DNA of 64,000 nucleotides, taken from assembly GCF_900187125.1 (NCBI RefSeq), contig NZ_LT906468.1, forward strand, positions 2,232,001-2,296,000, in the 5' to 3' direction. The notes under the pieces are model-generated. The model was not told the DNA's origin, made no database searches, and saw nothing but the letters and a program-made list of their open reading frames with translations. A program made the translations under genes and the position numbers. Position 1 is the stretch's first letter. Each line of letters opens with the position of its first letter. Positions 46,911 to 54,992 of the stretch are shown here, piece after piece. The DNA is from Sphingobacterium mizutaii (GTDB lineage Bacteria; Bacteroidota; Bacteroidia; Sphingobacteriales; Sphingobacteriaceae).

Positions 46911-48154
46911 AGGGCATTGGTGAAGAATATAGAACCCCTTTTGGGGTTCCATTATTTTAGCAGGCATGGCACGTTAGCCTGCAAGTCGCGCAAAAACGAT
47001 GTTCGATTAATCGAACATCGTTTTTGCATTAGCCCTATATTGTTTACCATCCACGCTAAAATAATTCATCCCCGCTGGGGATGTATGGCGGATAAAAAAT
47101 ATTCTTCTGGGGAGGAAATATAGCTCTAAATACCTAGAAACTCAGATTTAACAAACGTGTCATCGTAGGCAAGAAACATCTCAGAACCATGCAAACCATT
47201 ATTGTATTAGCGAACAGGTCCTTGATCTTCTATCAAGGATGACAGGAAATTGTAGGACATTACCGTACAGATTCTTCACTGTTCGTTCAGAATTAGCATT
47301 TCTCCTGAGAGGGATTCAGAGCACAGCGAAGAATCTATTTTCTATTTTTTTTAAGGATGGTTGTCATTCCGCTATCGTAAGATGAGGAAACCATTTCAAA
47401 TGATTGAGGATAGTTCCGAGCCCTTCGGCGGAGCCTTAAGGGTGACACATAAGGGGGAAAGAAAAATATTTCACCCACGCTGTGGGTTATCCGTTTTACT
47501 TTTCACATTTCTACAAATATTTCACCCCTTCCAGGGGTTCTATACAAACACCAACCTTCCGCAGGAAGTCCTTTAGCCCGCGGCTCATTTCCTTGGCGGA
47601 AAAATGGAAAGAATGCCGAAGACTTGTGCGATGGGATTGCTAAAATAATTGAACCCCTCTAGGGTTCTTTTTTTGTAAGAATTCAGAATTGTTAGTGTGT
47701 TAAGGAACACTCTTCCTTCCGCAGGAAGTCCTTTAGCCCCCGGCTCATTTCCTTGGCGGAAAAATGGAAAGAATGCCGATGACTTGTGCGATGGGATTGG
47801 CCTTGGAATGCTTTCAAAAAATTCTCCATCAAAAAGGAGAATTTTGAAGGAAGATATTCCCGACAACAAGGCATTCTTTTCATGTGCGAGGGGTTGTGCG
47901 AAAAGCCACCTTAAATGGGCCGAAGGTTTTTGGTTACTTTTGGGCTCCAAAAGTAACATTAGGATTGGTATCCCTGAGCTCCTTCGTCGGTTTGGTTACT
48001 TTTGCGCTCCAAAAGTAACATAGAGAATGCTCAAGCCTTGGAAATCATTACAAGAAACCATTTCAAATGATTGTGAATACTTCCGAGACCATTCGGCGAA
48101 GCCTTCAGCGTGACACAAAAAGAATATAGTAAAACACTTCACCCCCGATAGGGT
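46911..48154. repeat. Repeat-rich non-coding block between barstar and a GNAT gene
   Basis: No credible gene in 1.24 kb. It holds one arm of a large inverted repeat (46932-47420, with a partner at 53771-54279), a perfect 38-bp palindrome (46990-47027) and an 85-bp direct repeat (47555-47639 and 47715-47799, two differences). It also holds two hairpins of the form GGTTACTTTTG...CAAAAGTAAC (about 47935-47958 and 47995-48020), a third fragment of the long repeat (about 48052-48112) and many short CCCC/GGGG palindromes. Confidence 0.85.
46932..47420 (+). repeat. Long inverted repeat, left arm
   Basis: About 490 bp that match, in inverted orientation, 53771-54279. Shared pieces include the 38-bp palindrome, CATCCCCGCTGGGGAT, a GAAGAATCTATTTT-type stretch and GTCATTCCGCTATCGTAAG. 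The middle is more divergent. By eye most blocks agree in about 85 to 90 percent of bases. Confidence 0.85.
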
Positions 48155-48670
48155 TTATCCTACTGCCCTCCGCATCAAAATATCCGTCTGTTCATCACTA
48201 CCCAACTGAAAAATATGCTTATCAAATTCCTCAAATCCATTTTTCTTATAGAAGCTGATCGCACGAGCATTTTCTTCCCATACCCCTAACCAAATGGTGG
48301 GGACCCTTAAGCTTTTAGCGGTTTCAAGTGCTTTAAAGAATAGTAATTGGCCCACTTGCTTGCCATGATGGCTGGCATATACATAGATCCGTTCAATTTC
48401 AATATGGTCCTCTAACTTAAATTCAGTTTGTGCTTGTCCAATATTTAGTTTCAGGTATCCAACGGGGTGTCCTTGATCCCAAGCAATGTAAAAGATGGAT
48501 TCTAGGTTTTTCAATTCATGATGGACCTGGTTCTCAGAAAAACGATCATTAATATAGGTAGACATATCCGATTCGGAATTTCTGGATTCAAATGTTTCAA
48601 GGAATGTTTCTCGACCAATTTTTTGAATAATGAGCAAGTCATCAATAGATGCTACTTTGATTTCAATCAT
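48155..48670 (-). CDS. GNAT N-acetyltransferase
   Basis: A 171-residue protein. It starts MIEIKVASIDDLLIIQKIGRETFLETF, has IERIYVYASHHGKQVGQLLFFKALETAKS as the acetyl-CoA loop (HHGKQVG in place of R-GxG) and VWEENARAISFYKKNGFEEFDK. This is the Rimi/PA4026-like group of spermine or small-molecule acetyltransferases. It is alone on its strand beside the repeat block. Confidence 0.9.
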   Translation of the reverse strand: MIEIKVASIDDLLIIQKIGRETFLETFESRNSESDMSTYINDRFSENQVHHELKNLESIFYIAWDQGHPVGYLKLNIGQAQTEFKLEDHIEIERIYVYASHHGKQVGQLLFFKALETAKSLRVPTIWLGVWEENARAISFYKKNGFEEFDKHIFQLGSDEQTDILMRRAVG

Positions 48671-48755
48671 AATATTAAGTCCTGGGAGCCTAAATGTATC
48701 GAATTATATGCAATTTGGATAGTTGAAATCCAAGTTATGACGCTAATATTATAGT

Positions 48756-49274
48756 TTAATCCAACAATTTCTTGTAAATATTATAGTTCTCTTCATCAAA
48801 ACAGATAAATTTCACTTCTGCAATTGATTCATCTTCAGATAAATAATCTTTTACAGCCTGAATAGCGTTTTTTGCAGCTCTTTCTTTAGGAAAACCATAA
48901 ATACCGGTACTGATATTAGGGAATGCTATACTTTTTAGATTGTTTGCACTCGCCAAAACTAAACTATTGTGGTAAGCATTATACAATAGTTCATCCTCTT
49001 TATGATTACCATCCTTCCAAACAGGTCCCACGGCATGGATCACAAATTTACAAGGTAAATTTCCCGCATGGGTAATGACTGCCTCTCCGGTCTTACAACC
49101 GCCTTGTCGGTTTCGGATCTTTTGGCATTCTTCCACTAAAGTAGGTCCAGCTGCACGATGAATCGCACCGTCCACACCTCCGCCACCCAATAAGGAAGTG
49201 TTCGCAGCATTGACAATGGCATCCTCTTGGCATTTGGTAATATCCCCCAATTCCAAATTTATTTTATCCCTCAT
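48756..49274 (-). CDS. Macrodomain protein, O-acetyl-ADP-ribose deacetylase-like
   Basis: A 172-residue macrodomain protein. Marks are [37 protein letters not shown] (ADP-ribose-binding loop with Asn/Asp), [10 protein letters not shown] and [17 protein letters not shown]. These match the MacroD/YmdB group, which removes ADP-ribose from proteins or hydrolyses O-acetyl-ADP-ribose. No ADP-ribosyltransferase is seen in the window. Confidence 0.93.
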   Translation of the reverse strand: MRDKINLELGDITKCQEDAIVNAANTSLLGGGGVDGAIHRAAGPTLVEECQKIRNRQGGCKTGEAVITHAGNLPCKFVIHAVGPVWKDGNHKEDELLYNAYHNSLVLASANNLKSIAFPNISTGIYGFPKERAAKNAIQAVKDYLSEDESIAEVKFICFDEENYNIYKKLLD

Positions 49275-49636
49275 ATTTTCAATATACCTTTATAGATGAA
49301 TCAATTAGGAAAAGAATTGTTTTGTTTATTTTATACTTCAAAAAAATTCTAAGCTTCCAAAAACCAATTTACATTTAATTTGTTTCAAAAATATCTGAAA
49401 CATTAAAACTGTTATAACGCACATCGCAATACAACCATAAAATTGCAGATTGACTCTTTTCAGAAATTAGTTTACAATGTATTGTCAATTTGCATAAGAT
49501 TATACCCCAAGCTATTGGGGTATAATTGTTTATTAGCCACCGTCACACACAATTCTATTTCTAGGTTAGGCTATGATCAAAAAATGTGTTTTATTGTAAA
49601 TAATTATTATTTTCAACTGAAATCTACCTTAGAAAT
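49275..49636. other. Intergenic region with a hairpin upstream of SRAP
   Basis: About 360 bp without a credible gene. TATACCCCAA-GCTA-TTGGGGTATA at 49500-49524 is a perfect stem with a 4-base loop. It lies about 110 bp before the SRAP start and could be an operator or an attenuator. Confidence 0.55.
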
Positions 49637-50350
49637 ATGTGTTATCATGTTGGTTCTCCAAGCAAATCAGAATTAAAAAACAAACTTCCAAAAAAGAAGA
49701 TCTATTACCCGAATGAAAATGAAATTTTCCATATATCGGGATTTACTAGACCATACCTTCCTGTTACCTTAAATAAAGATTCAGACTCAGTGATTGAAGC
49801 GAGGTGGAAGCTGATTCCAGGTTGGGTAAAAAACGAAACCGAGGCCGGTAAATATGCAAACACCCTCAATGCGGAGGCTGAAAGTATTTTTGAAAAAGCT
49901 AGCTATAAGAATTACATCCTTAATAATCGCGGTTTATTGTATGTTACTGGTTTTTATGAACCGCATAAAGTCGTCGGTAAAAAAGAATCTGAGAATTACT
50001 TTATTTATGCTCCAAAGCGTGAAATCATCAGTCTAGGTATCCTATATTCCTACTTTACAGATCAGGAAACCGGAGAAACTTATCCAACTTTTTCCGTAAT
50101 CACCACGGCTGCAAATGAACTACTTGAAGAGGTACATAATGAAAAGAAACGGATGCCCCTAGTTATTCCTGAAGATTCCCGGGATGCTTGGTTATTCGCC
50201 CAGGGCAAAGATGAAATCAAGCAATTGATGATCCCTTATCCAATGGAACTAAATGCACATCAGGTATATCGGGTTACTGGCGATCGGACTGGAAATACCA
50301 ATCGTCCCGATATCCAAAAACCTTGGTCAGGACAGACTTCTTTATTTTAA
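49637..50350 (+). CDS. SOS response-associated peptidase (SRAP/HMCES-like)
   Basis: A 237-residue protein. The catalytic Cys2 directly follows the start (MCYHVG), which decides the start. GFYEPH carries the glutamate, EVHNEKKRMPLVI carries the histidine, and NTLNAEAES is the variant of the usual N-A-R-x-E-T. Such proteins form a covalent link with abasic sites in single-stranded DNA and shield them. The arginine of the NAR motif is replaced here. It stands just before the GH16 gene (8-bp gap to its ATG). Confidence 0.9.
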   Translation: MCYHVGSPSKSELKNKLPKKKIYYPNENEIFHISGFTRPYLPVTLNKDSDSVIEARWKLIPGWVKNETEAGKYANTLNAEAESIFEKASYKNYILNNRGLLYVTGFYEPHKVVGKKESENYFIYAPKREIISLGILYSYFTDQETGETYPTFSVITTAANELLEEVHNEKKRMPLVIPEDSRDAWLFAQGKDEIKQLMIPYPMELNAHQVYRVTGDRTGNTNRPDIQKPWSGQTSLF

Positions 50351-50358
50351 GCCATCTT

Positions 50359-51192
50359 ATGAAAACAAAAAATCTATATCTCCTTGGATTAACCTCTATA
50401 GCTTTTTTAGGGGGCTGTACAGTAACCCAAAAGATGAAGGACAAACCTTATGTACATATCCAAAAAGAAGATAGAGCACAGAAAAAATGGAAGTTAGTGT
50501 GGGAGGATAATTTCGAAGGAACAGCGATTGATTCTACAAAGTGGTCCAGGATTCCCAAAGGTGAATCCGATTGGAATCGGCATATGAGTACATCAGATGC
50601 TGTATTTCGGATGGAAGACGGAAAATTGGTATTACTGGGAATCAATAATCCAGACCAATCTTCTGATCCAAGGCCATTTATTACAGGCGGAATCTGGAGC
50701 AAGAATAAATTTGCCTTTCAATATGGTCGCATAGAGATTAGAGCCAAATTGGGCAGTGCGCAAGGTGCATGGCCAGCCATGTGGATGTTAGCCGAATTGG
50801 ATAAATATGGCAAATATCCCATGAACGGGGAAATCGATATCATGGAACATCTAAACTATGATAAAATTATCTATCAGACCACCCATTCTCATTATACCCT
50901 AAATCTTGGGCAGCAAGACAATCCGCCTCATTCAGGAACAACTGCCATCGAACCATCTGAATTCAATGTTTTTGGAATTTCTTGGTATCCTGACAAAATA
51001 GTCTTCCAGCTCAATGGAAAAGATACATTTACATATCCAAGAATAGAAGGAGTGGATCCAACGCAATGGCCTTATGATCAACCATTTTTTATCCTGATCG
51101 ACCAGCAGTTGGGCGGTAATTGGGTAGGGAAGGTGGACCAAAGTCAGTTACCAGTTGCTATGGAGATTGATTGGGTTCGAGTATACCAATAG
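50359..51192 (+). CDS. Glycoside hydrolase family 16 lipoprotein
   Basis: About 277 residues from ATG 50359, with signal MKTKNLYLLGLTSIAFLGGC. The beta-jelly-roll follows: WEDNFEGTAIDSTKWSR, YGRIEIRAKLGSAQGAWPAMWML and the catalytic GEIDIMEHL (nucleophile and acid Glu near residues 158 and 162). It should cut beta-glucans or agar-like glycans outside the cell. Exact substrate specificity is not visible. A bidirectional terminator follows. Confidence 0.93.
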   Translation: MKTKNLYLLGLTSIAFLGGCTVTQKMKDKPYVHIQKEDRAQKKWKLVWEDNFEGTAIDSTKWSRIPKGESDWNRHMSTSDAVFRMEDGKLVLLGINNPDQSSDPRPFITGGIWSKNKFAFQYGRIEIRAKLGSAQGAWPAMWMLAELDKYGKYPMNGEIDIMEHLNYDKIIYQTTHSHYTLNLGQQDNPPHSGTTAIEPSEFNVFGISWYPDKIVFQLNGKDTFTYPRIEGVDPTQWPYDQPFFILIDQQLGGNWVGKVDQSQLPVAMEIDWVRVYQ

Positions 51193-51205
51193 AAAAATTT
51201 CAACA

Positions 51206-51238
51206 TAAAAAAGCGGCCAAATATTATATTTGGCCGCT
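51206..51238. terminator. Bidirectional terminator
   Basis: AGCGGCCAAATA and TATTTGGCCGCT form a 12-bp stem between the convergent GH16 and fimbrillin-like genes. Confidence 0.75.
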
Positions 51239-51276
51239 ATCTTAAAATTATATCTTGTTATTTAATGGGGCTATTC

Positions 51277-52875
51277 TTAATTAGGACAGTTTATCCTTTT
51301 TCTACCATAACCTTTACCAATCACAATCGTTCTACCGTCAACTTTTTGACTTACCACAACGGTGTTTGGACCTGTAGCGCTCCAGTTAACTTTGTTGAAT
51401 TGTTTGCCACCTTTCAAACGCAATGGAACTAATGGTCCTTCGTTAGTCTTACTTCCTAGCATGGTTACCTCACCAGTTCTACTGATCATGATACGGATCA
51501 ATGGTTTTTCCAAAGTACCTTTTAGGTGGAAAACCTCATTAATACCATTTGTTGCATATTCAGTTCCATCTTCAAATACTATATTTCTTTGCGTTCCTAA
51601 TTTTGTATTCGTCTGGAATTGAATTTGGTCTGAGAAGCTTGTTCCAAAAATATACTGATTATTTACGCGCATATTCAAAGCATTATCTAATTCGGTAATA
51701 TCAAATTGGAAACCATAGTTTGCCTGTGGTGCGCTGAATGAGTTGGTAATAATCTCATTATTTTTAATTCTTTCGTTGTCTTTAATGATACCAATATGAG
51801 TTGTCCAGCCATTCCAGAAGTCCCAAGTTTTCCACGTTGCCTCTGCATATCTCCAGTTCAGTGCATCCGAAGTTACATTTTGTGTACATGCTCTGAATCT
51901 TAATACTAAACTGTATTTATGTCCAGGGGTAATCTTTACATTCTTAACTTCAATTCCGGTTTTCGTTTCTGAATCTAGAGTAATGGATCCAAAAGTAAAG
52001 ATGGCATCCGTAACACTTTTGCTGATCAAGAAGGTAGGATTACTGGTAATGGTTCTTAATCCCGGAGTAATAGCTGGGAAAGTCACATTAGTTTGACCAT
52101 TCGCATTTGGGAAACTCAAGCTTTCATCACTGAATTTTAATGATCCACTAGCCTTAGTCGGAGAGAAACGGGTATTTGAAATCGCTTCAATTGATCCAGT
52201 CATACTATCATCCATTTCGATGGTGGTAGTAATCTGGCTGAATTTATGTACTAATATAGCATTCAAATTATTGTCTCCATGGTTCAACGTTAAGGTCTTT
52301 TTAAAGAACATTAAATCACTGGAAATATTACTCAAACTTGCTGTACTTAAACTTCCTTGGTTGCTGGCATCCGGTAAGTCTGAAGTACTGTTTACTGAAT
52401 AAACAACAAATGTATAAGTCTCTCCAGCGTTCAATTGGATTCCACCTGTGGTAGGTTCGCTACCATAGATATAATCGTAATTACCTTTATGCGCGCCGCC
52501 ATTATCGTAAACCATAATACGGTACTTAACCCCAGGGGTCAAAGTATTCGTTACAGTTTGGGTAGCAGCTTTAGCAGCATTGTTTGATCCTGATGTACCT
52601 CTTATTGCTGAAGGTTCAACATCACGGATCACCATAACTTCCATGCTCATGTTGTCGCTGATCTGTACATTCGACAATTGAACATTAGATTCTTTTACTT
52701 TAGTAGTTGATTTATTGCTTCCGTATGCTATTCTTTCCTCTTCAGGTGAGCCAACTGAAAGTTTTACCTTCACGGTCGTCAGTTCTCCAGAAACAGAGTC
52801 AGAATCTGATTTTTTACAAGATTGAAAGCTAAGTAGCAGAATTGCTATAAAGAACATACTTTTTAATCTAGCCAT
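51277..52875 (-). CDS. Fimbrillin-like surface lipoprotein, copy B
   Basis: About 532 residues from ATG 52875 (MARLKSMFFIAILLLSFQSC, lipobox); a start at 52899 adds eight residues. It is the paralogue of the 43917 product: ALNWRY, SAPQANYGFQFDITELDNALNM, EKPLIRIMISRTGEVTMLGSKT and the final VIGKGYGRKRINC parallel positions there. HKFSQITTTIEMDDSMTGSI is the fimbrillin-type core. It is preceded by the second small RNIDW gene, so the whole cassette is duplicated in opposite orientation. Confidence 0.85.
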   Translation of the reverse strand: MARLKSMFFIAILLLSFQSCKKSDSDSVSGELTTVKVKLSVGSPEEERIAYGSNKSTTKVKESNVQLSNVQISDNMSMEVMVIRDVEPSAIRGTSGSNNAAKAATQTVTNTLTPGVKYRIMVYDNGGAHKGNYDYIYGSEPTTGGIQLNAGETYTFVVYSVNSTSDLPDASNQGSLSTASLSNISSDLMFFKKTLTLNHGDNNLNAILVHKFSQITTTIEMDDSMTGSIEAISNTRFSPTKASGSLKFSDESLSFPNANGQTNVTFPAITPGLRTITSNPTFLISKSVTDAIFTFGSITLDSETKTGIEVKNVKITPGHKYSLVLRFRACTQNVTSDALNWRYAEATWKTWDFWNGWTTHIGIIKDNERIKNNEIITNSFSAPQANYGFQFDITELDNALNMRVNNQYIFGTSFSDQIQFQTNTKLGTQRNIVFEDGTEYATNGINEVFHLKGTLEKPLIRIMISRTGEVTMLGSKTNEGPLVPLRLKGGKQFNKVNWSATGPNTVVVSQKVDGRTIVIGKGYGRKRINCPN

Positions 52876-52933
52876 CTTGTTCAGTAGTGTAAATTCCATT
52901 TTGTAGGTTTTTATTAATCTTTGTGTGTTTGAT

Positions 52934-53095
52934 TTACCAATCGATATTTCTTGTTTCCTGATCGTCTTGGTACCATTGGTCCATCATCTCATTTTCATTG
53001 TTATGAGGGCGAACAAATGCTGATCCTGAAGCTATACCTTCTTCAAGATGGATATCGAGAATCTCGATTTTTGGACTCATGTAAGTTTTATCCAT
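52934..53095 (-). CDS. Small protein ending RNIDW, copy B
   Basis: A 53-residue frame, MDKTYMSPKIEILDIHLEEG to QDDQETRNIDW. It has exactly the same length as the product at 43728-43889 and aligns with it without gaps. Conserved: Y5, P8, IA-GSA, DQW and RNIDW. It lies 58 bp before the lipoprotein start. Its preservation next to both paralogues argues that it is translated and works with them. Confidence 0.8.
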   Translation of the reverse strand: MDKTYMSPKIEILDIHLEEGIASGSAFVRPHNNENEMMDQWYQDDQETRNIDW

Positions 53096-53770
53096 AATGC
53101 TTTGCACCTAGTTAGTGATACTTTAATAAATTTTAGAATTACGCGTTAATAGTTAGTGATTTTCGGTATATTCTAATGTCTCCTATTTGAAAACATTGTA
53201 AAAATACGCAGTAAATTCATTTTCTCTATTGAAGTAGATATGCGGATTGGCAGTTAATTTTAAATTGTCGTTTCATTACTACACAATACTATTGATATGT
53301 GGTAATCTTTCCCGAAGTGTAGAAATGATATTTTAAATAACTATAAATAATTGACTGAAATGGATAAGGTTACGAATCGCAATGATGTGAATTAAGTGCT
53401 GAAATCAGGATGATTTTTATATGAAAATATCGGCATTAAGCGAGATATATATTGTAGTCTGCTTCGAGATTCATTCGAGGCATATTCGGGGAATAAGTTA
53501 AACAGTTTTGGAGATTTCGGAATATGTCCCGAATAAGGTCGAAGGGAAATTTGAATTTTTGGAAAGATTGAAAATTTTCTTAATGTGAAATTTTAGGGAA
53601 GTGGGGGGGTGGTATTATAAAATATTTTTTTAAGCGTACAATGATAAGGATTCAAGTTATTTATTTATCGTTCCTTGCGTTTAAAATTTGATCTAAATTT
53701 AATGGAAAAAGATGAAAGATTAGGGCCAATTTCATTTGTTTTTTTTTGTTCATGTTGAGGCACGAAACAT

Positions 53771-54279
53771 CTCGGAACGATCCACAATCATTTGAAATAG
53801 TTTCCTCATCTTACGATAGCGGAATGACACCGATCCTAAAAAATATAAAAAAATAGATTCTTCACTGTGCTCTGAACCCCTCTCAGGAAACGTCCAATTC
53901 TGAACGAATAGTGAAGAATCTGTACGGATCCCCTTCCACAGACTCTGTCATGCTGCACCGAAGGTGCAGGAACTGTACGCCAATACAATTGCTAGCTTGC
54001 CTTTCTTGTCTAAATTCTGAAATGTTCCGAGTCACTTCCTTCGTACCAATGACAAGTTTGTTAAATCTGTGTTTCTAGGTATTTAGACCTATATTTCCTC
54101 TCCAGAAGAATATTTTTTATCCGCCATATATCCCCAGCGGGGATGAATTATTTTAGCATGGATGGTAAACAATATAGGGCTAATGCAAAAACGAAGTTCG
54201 ATTAATCGAACATCGTTTTTGCGCGACTTCCAGGCTAACGTACCATATCTGCTAAAATAATGGAACCCCGATGGGGTTG
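53771..54279 (-). repeat. Long inverted repeat, right arm
   Basis: About 509 bp that match 46932-47420 in inverted orientation, with an extra hairpin (CTGCACCTTCGGTGCAG on the minus strand) in the middle. The two arms enclose 6.35 kb with five larger genes and one small one. Confidence 0.85.
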
Positions 54280-54586
54280 TATCTCTAAAATTTTTAAAAA
54301 AAACTTGCCTTCCACTTTCCTGTCATCACCTTCCGATAAATTTAGCCCAAGTTTTTACTTTTCAGGGTGACAAAAGAAAGGGGTTTTTAGCTTAACTTAA
54401 TGACCCAGCCCGCCGGGGTTTTTCAATCTAAACAAATATTTTCACCCTCCAAAAGGCCACTTTTGGCAATAGGTTTAATTCCCTTGAGAATAACTGCTTG
54501 ATAAGTTAATGAGAAAATAATTCAATAAGCTTTTTCCTTGCCTAATCTATTATTAATAGGAATAAGTAAATCTTGGGAAGTATAGG

Positions 54587-54617
54587 TCTAAATACTAAAT
54601 ACTAAATACTAACTACT
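54587..54617. repeat. Heptamer tract CTAAATA, locus 3
   Basis: Three CTAAATA units and one CTAACTA, directly before the terminator of the minus-strand tRNA pair. Confidence 0.85.
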
Positions 54618-54624
54618 GTTATAC

Positions 54625-54652
54625 TAAAAAAGCCGCTATAAGCGGCTTTTTT
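54625..54652 (-). terminator. Terminator of the tRNA pair
   Basis: AAAAAAGCCGCT-ATA-AGCGGCTTTTTT, read on the minus strand after tRNA-Leu. Confidence 0.85.
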
Positions 54653-54659
54653 CTATCTG

Positions 54660-54744
54660 TACCTAGGGCGGGAATCGAACCCGCACTCCCTTAACGGGAA
54701 CAGGATTTTAAGTCCTGCGTGTCTACCAGTTCCACCACCTAGGC
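54660..54744 (-). tRNA. tRNA-Leu (anticodon TAA)
   Basis: A class II tRNA of 85 nt. The acceptor is GCCTAGG with CCTAGGT (G-T first pair), the anticodon stem is CAGGA/TCCTG with loop CTTAAAA, and the T arm is GCGGG-TTCGATT-CCCGC. The discriminator is A. It is 5 bp behind tRNA-Gly in one transcript. Confidence 0.96.
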
Positions 54745-54749
54745 AACTG

Positions 54750-54822
54750 AGCGAAAGACGAGATTCGAACTCGCGACCCCAACCTTGGCAAGGTTGTGCT
54801 CTACCAACTGAGCTACTTTCGC
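54750..54822 (-). tRNA. tRNA-Gly (anticodon GCC)
   Basis: 73 nt. The acceptor is GCGAAAG/CTTTCGC, the anticodon stem CAACC/GGTTG with loop TTGCCAA, and the T arm GCGAG-TTCGAAT-CTCGT. The discriminator is T. It is the first of the pair. Confidence 0.97.
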
Positions 54823-54992
54823 TTGACGTGCTGCAAATATAGACAGATTTAACAAAGTTGAAAAATTATATCCTGATAAAAAATGCAATGTGCTTGTAAT
54901 GTGCGTAATAATTTTATCACGAAGCCAGAAAAAGGGCATATTAATAGCTTTTGGCGCGATTTTTATCTATTTTCGTAGATTAATTCTTGTTT

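Larger units (their letters stand above)
53096..54624. repeat. Repeat-rich non-coding block before tRNA-Leu
   Basis: About 1.5 kb without a credible gene. It includes a dispersed repeat copy (53463-53540), the right arm of the long inverted repeat (53771-54279) with its near-perfect palindrome (54185-54222), and short CCCC/GGGG hairpins (for example around 54138 and 54405). It ends with the heptamer tract CTAAATA (54587-54617). Confidence 0.85.

Noticed and set aside
46917..48023. Several 60-120 codon frames in the repeat block
   Set aside because: They cross palindromes and direct repeats, have no consistent start, and read differently in the second repeat copy.
48756..50350. Macrodomain and SRAP genes as parts of a defence island
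   Set aside because: They are divergent, single genes with no toxin, nuclease complex or ADP-ribosyltransferase beside them; only proximity would support it.
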